Positions 1-11,300 of a stretch of 64,000 bases of DNA are shown in pieces. The notes below the pieces were generated by a model. That model was not told the origin of the DNA and made no database searches. It saw only the letters and a program-made list of their open reading frames with translations. The DNA is from Psettodes erumei (lineage: Eukaryota; Chordata; Actinopteri; Pleuronectiformes; Psettodidae). Each line of letters opens with the position of its first letter. Position 1 is the stretch's first letter. Made by a program: the position numbers and the translations under genes. The DNA is taken from the NCBI GenBank assembly GCA_016785225.1, contig JAFBJZ010000952.1, positions 4,960,001-5,024,000 of the forward strand, given 5' to 3'.

Positions 1-1620
1 TTTTTTAATGAGCTATGAAATATGCTTACAAAGTGAGTCATTTCTGTGAAGAATCATCGACTGCTGACTGTTTAGCTGAACTACTCAGTTTATCATAGAG
101 GAGACTATTGCAGAATCAGCCGGTAACTGCACAAAGAGATAAGAAGTGACTTTGAAAATCTATCTTTCACAGTCAAACCAATGGTTTGTAAATGGCTGAC
201 GCACCAACACAGACTGCTGCCATACATTCATTTCGATTAAATTAAGGTATAAGGAAGTCATATTGTACAAGACAGTTGCACAAACAAATTGCACGAAATT
301 GAGATATTCAAAGCACAATATCTAAATAACAGCACAAACTTATTTTCCACCCTCTCTACTGTAACTGTAAATCTGTAACATGGGTTCGATTTCGGATGAG
401 CTTAAACTGCTGGGGATCATCAACTTCTGATGCACATGTGCAAGCAACAACAAGTCTCTCACATTGTGCATCTGCAGTGTGTGAATTTCCCGCAGGAGTC
501 TCATGTTGCATCAGTTCATCGATGCTGTGTTTGTGTGAGCGCTGTCATCGTTTCATGCCAAAGAAATTACTTAATGGCCCTGGAACCCAAACACAGCCCT
601 AACAACAACCCTAAAAACTTCTCACAATGTGCAGAGGCATCCATGGAATTTCCATTTGACTAATGTAGCTGCTTTCAGGCTTGTAATTTATAATTTGTGA
701 TCTCGAAGTTCAAATAAAAATACTGCCCGAGAGATCATGTTTTATTCAGGTCTGCTAAAAATAATTACAGGATTTGAACTCAGAGGTAGTCCCCTATAAC
801 ATCCTGATCTCTCCACAGCCATTTAGAGAACGTTACATCACAAGTAATCTGCTTCCTGTCTATATATAAAACCATTATGCATGAAAGAGAGAGCGAGAGA
901 GAGAGCCACTGGCATGACAGCTGTTCCAGTACAGGCTGTGATCCATCTATCTTTGGACAGAGAGAGAGAGGTGACAGAGAGTGATGGAATGTGATGAATT
1001 CCCACAATCCTTGGCAAGCTGTTTGGCAGGTGGAAAAGTGGGATCTTACCTCCAATATCACCAATCATTGTTCCATCCATCCATGCATTCATGCATTCAT
1101 GCATACACATAAGCATCTATCCGGCAGTAAAGATACAGCAATATCGAGAGTTGCCAATACATCTCTCAATTATCTCTTTTCAGAGGTCAGAGTAAAAATA
1201 TCTGCTAGGACCTGCTAGTCTGCTCTTTTTTTGGTTTGGGGATGTTTACACTCCAATAACCCCAGCCAAACGTGTCGTGTTTTAATAAACTTCTAAACTT
1301 CAAAATCACCCACGGCTTGTTTTGGCACGATCTAATTTTGTTTTGGAATTCAAAATGCTTGATTATTTCTGTCACTATAATGATAAAAACCCTATACGTG
1401 GAGCAAATGCAGCAGTACTACTAGCTGCTACTTTGTTCAGCACTGACAGACAACAGGTAACCCTCTGACAGAGCACGCAGAGACGATGCATCATCAGTGA
1501 CGCTACACACACGCAGAGACAAACGGAAACCACAGTTCCTACTGACAGCGGTGAGGTGTGACACTTGCATGGAATCAGTACTTCCAGCACAGTGGACATG
1601 ACTCATGGTGCTGGAGCGGA

Positions 1621-1630
<10 letters not shown>

Positions 1631-1664
<34 letters not shown>

Positions 1665-1763
1665 CGGGGGAAGCAGGATGAACACTTTCCAGGAGTTCAT
1701 GCAGTAAAGCCACTAAACTGAATCTGTTTTTATCTCTCCCCCTGTCTCTTATAAACACACACG

Positions 1764-1797
<34 letters not shown>
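1631..1797. repeat. (GA)n and (CA)n microsatellites
   Basis: A GA run at about 1631-1659 and a CA run at about 1755-1797, separated by unique sequence. Confidence 0.9.
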
Positions 1798-1803
<6 letters not shown>

Positions 1804-2941
1804 GAGAGAGTATATAACATATGGAGATGAGGCTGGGAACTGGCCCTGTTCAGAGAAACGTACCGGATACTGCTGCTTCCCAATGCTATTCAAATGACGC
1901 TGTGTGTGTGTGTGTGCGCTGTTGTGCCTCCATCTTTGTGCGGACCAGTGCGAGTGCTAAGACCTTGAGCGCGAGGACACTCACGTCTTGAAAATGCCCT
2001 TGCCGTCTGGGTGTTAAGACCCTGAGTTTACACATGTAGCTCTGAAGGCTAAGGTTAGACGCTAGGAAGGTACTATCTAAATTATGGCCCTCGAATTTAT
2101 TGCTCTATATGTGGATGTGCTCTGCACATGAGTTGTATTGGTAGTGTTTACTTTAACAATAGCACAGGCTGTACATAAGTGACATATGCAGCATACACAT
2201 TCTACACAGCAGTGTAAAACTGGCCTGGTTTCCAGGGCGTGCTGCAGTGGCCGGTGGCCTCTCCTTATTTGGGCAGCCAGAATGAAGACTTCCAAGTTGC
2301 ACGCTGTTTTCAGGTCTGTGCTATGCTTAAACACCTCCTGAAGGGCTCTATGGCACAGACATGATAACATCTTTTCATCTTATATTTTGTAACCTGATCA
2401 GAGAGCAAAAAGCATATTTTTCAAAATGTTAAAGCACGCGTCTAAAAAAAAATCTGTTCACTCAGGTTACAACGAAGCACATTATCTCAGGACATCTGGT
2501 ATCATCCCCAGTATCATAAATGTAAAGAGTAATTAGGTTTGTATAGCATTAAAAATTATTAATAAAAAATTAAATGTCTCTAAAAGAAAAAAATGTGTTT
2601 GTAAAGTTCATGGACCTCACTTTCAACAGTTTTCTTGGTGGCCAGTAGGTCGAAATATCTAAATAGAGTGCGATATCTCATTAATGTAAATAAATGTTTC
2701 AAAAGCTTTTACATTTCGCTGTGGGTATCATACAGGTTCTATAGCTGATAATGTTTAGTTAGAGACTGAAAACGTTCCCAGTACTGAAGGATGAAACTGC
2801 GATTAAAAGACGTAGAGATCAAAGTGTCAGGCAGTTTATATTCAGCCCCCTAAAGCAAACCCAGAACTGACTCTGGAAATGTGGCATAGTACCGCTGTGT
2901 TCACAACATGAGGGGCCTAACAACAATTTCCTCTGTGAGTC

Positions 2942-2974
<33 letters not shown>

Positions 2975-3106
2975 CCAGATGTCTGTGGCCTGTGGGAATG
3001 AGAGCAGTGTGTGAGTAGGACAGGAAATGATGTCAGAAATTCTCATGGAGATTCTGGTGGACATATAACCCCCCGGACCCCTGAAACACACACACACACA
3101 CACACA
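2942..3106. repeat. (TG)n and (CA)n microsatellites
   Basis: TG repeats at 2942-2964 and CA repeats at 3085-3106 in mtcl2 intron 3. Confidence 0.9.
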
Positions 3107-4687
3107 GTCAATGAAGGCTGACACCTGCAACATTTCTTAAACAGCACAAACACACCAGCAGCAGCATGTGTTGTATAGAAGGAGATGTTTTTGTCACAAA
3201 CACACACAAAAAAAACATTGTGACACAATCTGTCTCCCACACTATTTTAGTTCTCATTCCACCTTTTCTTTATCCATCTGTCACAGAAAGATAGAAAGAC
3301 AGAGGGGGGAGGAAGAAAGCATGTGTGTGCGCACACATTTGTGGTTTCGTGTGCATTTGCATGTGAGTGAGTCATCAAATCAGGGCCTTAAAGTATCCAC
3401 AGTGGTTAAGCCAGTTACTTTTGTAAAGCCGCTCAGTGCAGACAGGCTCAGTAAGTGGAGCTCAAGTTGGACTGCAAAGTGCAACCCACACAGGGCCTGT
3501 ACAAAAAAAACACCCTCAATTGTTTCATATGATGAGATCTGTCTTTTTTTTTTTCTTATGAGGACTCTCAGTAATCAGCGCAATCAGCCGCTCACCCCAC
3601 TTCCTATGACAAGAAACATTTACTGATTTGTGCTCAGGCAACAGCATATTTTGGGCACGGTAAGTACATAAAATTATCTCATGACAGCATAGATTCATCT
3701 TGCAAAGCCTCTGGCTCAAAGCCCAAGTTGGACCTCACTGGCTTGAGGACCTTAAAGAGAACCTGGTAAATCTTAGAAATGAAGTTGCTCTCTCTCTATA
3801 ATCTGTCCTCGCGGGGATGAGGAGAACCTCAAATGAATGGTTACATTCAATTTAAATTGATAACGCACTTTTACGTTGCAATACAGCCCACAATGAGGAG
3901 TGATAAAGTTTGATTCATTACACTACTCTTAACATGACTGTATTATACACAAAGGAATACACAGAGCTTTATATAGCCTGACCTGCTGAACATCTTACCT
4001 AATAAATGAGAAGAACAGTGACACCAAGAGAATTCATTTATCAGTGGATAAATCACCTGTTTAATGCCGAGACTGCGAGCATACACTGTGGTGAGTGAGT
4101 GCATTTTTCAAGGTAAGAGGGTGAACTCAATAACGCTTTATTTTTTTTTCCATTGCCAGCAGTTTTACATAGCCGGACCATCAACTATGCAGACATTTAA
4201 GAGAAAAAATATTTTCATTCCATCTTTTCCTTTCACGAATTTGCCGTATAAAACTACTAAACTCGTCATTTGAAGCCTATTTGGGAGTTAGGAGAGCACA
4301 TTTGAGATCCTGTTAATAGGCTACCACTCTACACAGTAAATGCTGCAGCACTGGCAATGAGCAGCACAACAAATGGTATGTTGCGGACAGATGGACGATA
4401 TTGATTTTTGACATAATTGCTGAGTTGAAGAGTTTCTCAGTCAGAAATCCAAAGCTTTAACAGCTGCTACGCTGAGCATTAATACTTGGCTCAACTGTTT
4501 ATATTCATTTCTTTTTTCTTTTTTTTTTAAACTACTCTTCTAGTGATTTTCCATTAGAGCTGAATCAGTGTTGAGTCACAGAGGCAGGAGTGAGTGTCTG
4601 TTTTTAAAAGGCAAATGATAAAGCTACCAGAATAAACAGAGGAGTGACTGAGAGGCTGGCAAAAGAGGAGCTTAGCGTGAGCTTAAT

Positions 4688-4695
<8 letters not shown>

Positions 4696-4735
<40 letters not shown>
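4696..4735. repeat. (CA)n microsatellite
   Basis: About 20 uninterrupted CA units. Confidence 0.95.
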
Positions 4736-4738
<3 letters not shown>

Positions 4739-6431
4739 GAGAGGATGGTGTAACTTGACCGTCTCTGGCCCTGACTGCACGAAGACACAATAAGCCATGT
4801 GTTGAGAGAGACAGAGAGGGGTCAGGTCTGTCTCCTTGCAGTGTACTTTTTTTTTTTTGTTTCCTGTGTTAACGATCTCTCTTTGCTAATGCAGCCAACA
4901 GATGCCGACTTCGCTCGCTTTTTTCTCTCAGGCTTTGTCGTTCTGTTTTCCCCGTCATCTCTGACCTAATGCCACTGCTGGGTGCTGAAGATTTAAATTC
5001 AAGTCAGACCTTCATTCAAATCAACTCTATTAAATTCAGCTAATCCCTGATGAATACTTCCCTGTTGTCCCCTCCTCTCTATTTGTTTCTTTGTTTGATT
5101 TCTGTTTGTTTTTCAGTTCTTTTTATTTCTCTCTTTCTGTCTTTTTTTTCCCTCTTTTCCTCCCGCCTCATCCTCCTGCTCTGATTGGCTTTTTTGAATT
5201 TTCAAACACTGGCCCCACCTTCTTTTTTTCCTTCCAGTCTCAGCACACACACACAGGATGTATGGTCATCCTTTTCCCCTCCCTCCTTCCATCCTTCCTT
5301 CTTTCTTTCCATCCTTCCTTCCAAAACAACCAGATGGTGAGACAGCGGCTGAGAGACAGACAGCAACAGCAGGCGGAAAACCCTCAGAAAGTGACATCAC
5401 AGTCTGTCTCTCTCACACACTCACTCTTGGAGGGTATAAAGGCCTCATTGTATCCTCCATTACACGGAAAATGTCGGAGGAACGCTGTGAATTTGACACA
5501 GAGTGTATCCACAGTCCAGGGTCAGTGTGACAAATAAACACACACACACTTTACCCTGAACTCAGTGTGTATGTGTGTAGCTAAACTTTATCGAGGCTTC
5601 CTGAGAGGGACTGGAGTGGCTGGTGTGTGTGCATACTGTGAGGGCTGCAGATCTGTGTAGATGTGAAACTCATGTTCTGAGTGACCAAATGACCGATTTG
5701 TGTATTTGTGCTAACATGAGCTCATTTTACAATCCCCTAACGTGGCGTCCAGTGTTTCTAAGTGGCTGTGATAATTAGTCCATGTATATTGTTAATTTTA
5801 AACTGGGAAATTCCTTCAACAAATTAGAGGAAGCCTGACCTCACCGCTCACTGTCTCGTGACTTCAGCAGCGTGGAGAAAATGGGTCATGAGAACTGTCT
5901 CAAAAAACACACAAACACCATCCAAAAGAGCCACAAACAACCGGCCATGCATAGGTTCCTCATTTCTGTGCGTCTGACTTAACCCTGGTCACGTCACCAC
6001 CAACACATCAGACTGACTTTATCATTCAGTTGCTATTTAGCTTTTTAGCTTGTTAGGTCGATGCAGTTATCCCCCACAGAGGAACGAAACAAAATTCAGA
6101 GTTAAAAATAAAGGCAATATTTTTTTAAACACACTCAGAGTGAAAAGATACTGTTAAAACAGTAGACAGTAGAGGTCTGTTTAATGAAAAAATAAGCTAA
6201 CAAGGCTGGCTATAATCATTAGCTAATAAGCTAATAACCGACGAGCTATCAGCTAGGTTTCTGGTGTGTGTATGCGTGTTTGTTCTTATTAATTTGTTGT
6301 TGTTTTGGAGTATGGAAATAAATATACCTCATAATAAGATCAATGAACTAGCCAACATGTGAACACAGCTGATATCTCCAGATGTCACGAAACTTCACAA
6401 CATCTATATATGCCACACAGAGGACGCTTAC

Positions 6432-6554
6432 TTTGACGTCTTGCTCCAGCGTTCGTATTAGTTCTCCGTCCACCTGCCCTGTTTGGGCCACGCGAAGAGA
6501 GCGCCGCTCTGCCTTCCTGAGCCGGTACTGCAGGATGCGGCAGGTCTTATTTGC
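6432..6554 (-). CDS. mtcl2: mtcl2 coding exon 3 (coiled coil)
   Basis: 41 codons reading ANKTCRILQYRLRKAERRSL...GQVDGELIRTLEQDVK. The acceptor is TTTTTCAG|GCA and the donor AAA|GTAAGC, both phase 0. It contains the basic RLRKAERR segment typical of the family. The next family exon (normally beginning around SKDIS...RLHKELE) was looked for on the minus strand between 1 and 6431 and not found, so it should lie outside the window. Confidence 0.93.
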
Positions 6555-7940
6555 CTGAAAAACACACGCATCATGTCATTATCATCTGCCGAGGCTAACT
6601 GTGTTACTTCCATTCACTTTATTGTGCCTTTAAGGGGAATTAGCCTTGCAGCAGCCATTAAAGTACAATAGAGGACATTCAGTGTACAAAAATATAAATC
6701 AGTAGCGTAACCATTTTATTTTGAGCAGCTTAAGCCTATGTCTGAGATGAAATACTGAAACCCTTTCTTTAAAGGGTCATTTTGAAGATCCAGAATGCCC
6801 CTGGCTTTGTGTCAAAGATGACATGATGATGAAACTTCCCTGTTTCAAAACATTTTGCAGATTTACTCCGATACAGGAGGTCGAAGAAAACGAGGGCACA
6901 GATTCAATTAAAAGGTGGTGCTCCCACTGAACCAGGCTACACACGTACCTGCTCCAGCTGTTGCCGTAGCTCCTGCAGCTGGTAGACGTCTTCTTCCATG
7001 TACATGTCCCTCATCTCCAGCATCTCAGACCTCAACTCCTCCATCTCATCCTGGACACAGTGAAGAAAAGAGAGGGTATAAGTGCATCTGCCATCTTTAC
7101 ATTAAATACTGTGAGCTACACATTCCTCCAGTGCTAACCTGCAGAGAGAAACAGCTGTTATGTATTGTAGAGAACTGCAACTCAAAGTGCTGACTGCACT
7201 ATGTTCACATCATCTCATAAAGGGGGTCCTTCAGTGCTAATAGAACTCTTCATTACTTTAAGCAACTTTGTCATAAATGCAAGCTAATCGCAATCATCGT
7301 TGTCCTCAAAATCTAATTTTCCATTAATGCTGTTACGATCATAATCCATCCCATCAAACACTGCTTGCTGTCATTAAACGCCAAATCATCATCATCCCTA
7401 TTATCAGAACAGCCATTAGGACAATCAGTGTCACGTACATTAATGTAGTTTTCTCTCTGGTCAGGTACAACATCTACATGTTGAGTAATATAATATGATA
7501 CTGTATTGATTGTCTTTTCTCAGGAGGTCAAAGGTCAGGGTCAGTCTATTAGATTACGTCGGGGAAAACTAACAGTCCCTGCAGGGAAATGGAGTCTTTT
7601 TAGCGGCAAGCGTTAAGAGGAAAGGACAGGACATTCCAATACTCTAAAAATGTGAAGTAAAAATATTATCTAGAACAGATGTGGCATTAAAAAACAACTC
7701 AAAAATAACCCAGTTCACATGATTTATTTAGTGCAGAGTCATTATGTATGTCTTTTTAGATATATAGAGGTAAATTATTCATTTCATCTAGACAGCATGA
7801 ATTGCATCATCCCTCTGAACCCTACTGATGGTGCAGCTCTTGCAGTTGCCAGCAATGAAATTAACATTACCCCCACCAGAAGAAGTCTGGGTCACTGGGC
7901 TTTATGAGACAGTAAGAGGCATGTTACACAATGGGGTAAT

Positions 7941-7985
<45 letters not shown>

Positions 7986-8328
7986 CAGCCAAAATCTTGT
8001 GTGTGTGAAATGTGTAAGATGATAAGCCAAAGGAGTACGGGCAGCTGTAGTAGTAGTAGTAGTGCTGTCATAATTTACTATACTGGAAAATGTGGGTCAG
8101 CCTCTGCAGAACTCTGTGCTATGTAGCAGCAATGAAACTGTGTCTATGTGTGTGTGTGTGTGAGAAGAACTGCAGAATATGAAAGTGAGGTAGAGAACAA
8201 CAGTAGGTTAGGTCGTGCCCATGGCTCCACCGCCTACAGAATGAAGTGTTTGTGTGTGAGTATGGACCGTAAAATATGTTAAAGAATTCTAAAGATTTTT
8301 TTAAGGTGTGCGAGTTCAGCATGCAGTG

Positions 8329-8366
<38 letters not shown>

Positions 8367-11300
8367 CTTAGTGCATGTGTGTTGTGTGTGAGTGCATAAT
8401 CTTTTGAAAGAGATTTGTTGATCAAGCTAAAAAACGACTGCAGCAACAAGAAATCTGCACGCCACTGTGCCACACATCTGCAACGCAGAGGAGAGAGGGA
8501 GCGAGGGGGGAAATGAAAGGAGGAAAAGAGAGGACAAGAGATAAAAGGAAAGGAGGTAGAGGGAAAAAGGAGAAAAAATGAAAAGAGAAAGACGGAAAAA
8601 CAGGGCATGAAAGAAATGTTGACGGAGGGGGCACAACAACAGAGAGTGGGAGCGTGAGGACACGAAACGAGGGAATCACAAGCTAATGTGGCGAGAGACC
8701 AAGAGAGGGAGAGAGACAGAAAGAGAGAGAAGTGGTCCACTGACCTGCTTTTCACAGCTAACTAAAGAAGAAGAAGAAAGATGGTTTTCTGTCATGTGAG
8801 CAACCAACCAGTCAGGAGAAGGAATCCACCAATCAGATGTCACATTTTAGTGAGCCAGATGGGTGGATGTTATCATCAGAGCTCATGCACATCTGCTGTG
8901 ATAACAGTCCTCAGTACAGTGGGTGATTTACCAGCATGTTCATCTACAGTCAAATTCCTGTGCCAGGTCTAAATCCATGGACGTGACTGTTCACTGCACT
9001 GCTTAACTGCAGTGGTTGTTTTCAACGTGTTTTGACAGACCACAGCAAAGAAGCATGAAGTTAATGCTTCAGAGCTAACAAGGAAGCAAACTTCACAGAT
9101 GTGTTCGCTGGTGGGATTAGCCCAGTGAAAACTTGCCTTGACGGTTTCGTCGTCGGCCGTTTGTCACAGCACTTTGCAGAGCAGGAAGCTGCAGTGCTGT
9201 GCAGTGTTTTTACATATTTAGGCTCTAAAATTGACTTTTAATCATACTGTAACTTAAACATGATAGAGAATATGAATAATGTTCAATAATATTTGTGTCA
9301 GTCCTAAGACTCACGTCGCTCTCATGCAAACGTAATGACTGTTAGCTTAGCTGAGCACAGAAAGTGGAAACGGAGGGAAACAGCGAGCCCGGCTCTGTCC
9401 AAAAGTAAAAATATCCACCTCTAAATCTGACTAATGATATTAAAAGCTACTACACAACACATTTATTTACTACTGGACAGAGCCAGGTGAGCAGCTCCCC
9501 TCCGTTTCCACTCTTTGTGCTTTGCTAAGCTAGCTCCACAATTAGAACACAGGCCTGATGGTGCTATTGATCGTCTCAGTCTCTCCATCTAGCTGGAAAA
9601 AAACCCTATTATCTTAAAGATACTGAGATTGTACTTTTCGTCTTAGTTGCCAGCACTAAAACAAACATGCAGCTGTACTGAGTTTGAAATGGGCCAGCAT
9701 CTTAAATATAAACACAGGTGCAGTGGATCTGGGAGCCCCTGGGATTACTGAGCTAACAGAGCATGACATGAGAAACATAATATGATATTGATATTGCACA
9801 TACGATAATGTAAGATGAGCTTTAAATGGGTCTTGCACCATCAGCAGGTTACTTATTATACTGTAAACTGATTAATTGTACGACCAGAGCAATTCTTTGT
9901 GATGTAAAATCATCTGAATATTGAAACAAAGCAGTGAGGAGGAGGAGACAGCCGTCTATTTGAGCTGCACAGATGCTCAGTGATTAGCTTTAATTGTAGT
10001 CACAGGACGGACATTCCTTAAAATTGAGCACAGACAGCCCCCGTCTTTGTGAGCCTCAGGTTCGGCTGTAAGATCAGGTCTGTAGTAAAGGCCTGTATGT
10101 TATCACGCATAAGTGCAGTGCGTGGGCTCAGATGATGATTCAGTTCATTGCCGAACTTCATGCGGGGTGAAAGCCCCTTCAGTGCGGTGTGTGGACGGCA
10201 GGAGTGACCGACAGCTTTAGACAATAAGTCAGACTGTTGTTAGCATGTCACCGTATGATAAATTCTGGTTGCAGGAGAGTAGGAAGGTAAGCAGGAGAGG
10301 GGGAAGTTGGGACTGCAGCTGGGGGAAGGCGGAACATTATGTTAGTTAACCACATATTCTGACACAGATTCAACAGGTCTTGACAGAAACATTATCCACG
10401 CTGGGCTCCACAGTCATAATTAATGAAACCAGCAGCTGCTGGTTGCAAACAGAGAACTAAGCTGTGCCAGCAAAGAGTCAGTATATTAATATTCAGTACA
10501 TGAACCTATAGTGGAAGATAGACGGGCCGACGGGCATAGCGCATGCACCGAAGGACAAAAAGACAGAGCACTGGGGCTGGAAAGGGAAAGATGATTACGA
10601 GAGGAAGAATCAGACTGTGCGATGAGAAGAAGTTGGAAATTTAGAGATTTAGAGATTTAGAGAGAGTCTGACACCGCAGCAGAATGCTGTTTTGATCTTT
10701 TGATTACGAACCAGGTGTTCCTCACAGCTGCGACAACAGACACAGCCAGACTCACTTCACTGCAAGGCCTCCCATGAGGATTTGGGGTGGTCTAATAAAC
10801 AGCTCTGTTGTATGCTGCCCTACCGTATGTTCAGCCAACAGCACAGGACCACCACACACATGCACACAGCTGCAAATGTGCACCTACTAAGATGAAATAC
10901 ATTAAAAAACAAGAAAGGAATATTGTTTTGGCCATTACTAAAGAACAGCAAGAAAGTAAGCTTTTTGGCACAGTCTGCATTGTTCCATTTTTAGCTAACA
11001 AGAAGAGACAAATATCAGTTAAGTTAATTTTAGGTGATCACATTGCAATCAGCATGAGGGCTGCAAAGGATGACAGTAATGTTTCAATATCAGCACACTA
11101 ATCAATAAAAAACCCTATCAGTGGGCCCAGGATAACCACAGAGTAATGGTCAACCTCTCAAATGGAAACATACAGTTACAATGACCACAGACCTACAGTA
11201 GACCAAAAAAATCTAAATTCCCTCACGCTGTTGCAAAGCTCCCTGAGAAAAGGCCCAGTGGTCCTCCTGTTTAGACAAGTGCTATTCATCAATCACCTCC

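Larger units (their letters stand above)
1..6431 (-). other. mtcl2 intron 3 (partial), non-coding
   Basis: No exon could be supported here on either strand. The open frames are short and many are translated simple repeats. Contents are several CA/GA microsatellites (around 1.6-1.8, 2.95, 3.09 and 4.7 kb) and a C/T-rich tract near 5.09-5.33 kb. Confidence 0.6.

Noticed and set aside
8279..8755. 158-residue minus-strand frame rich in Phe, Leu and Ser
   Set aside because: Translation of the purine tract and GT repeat; no homology.
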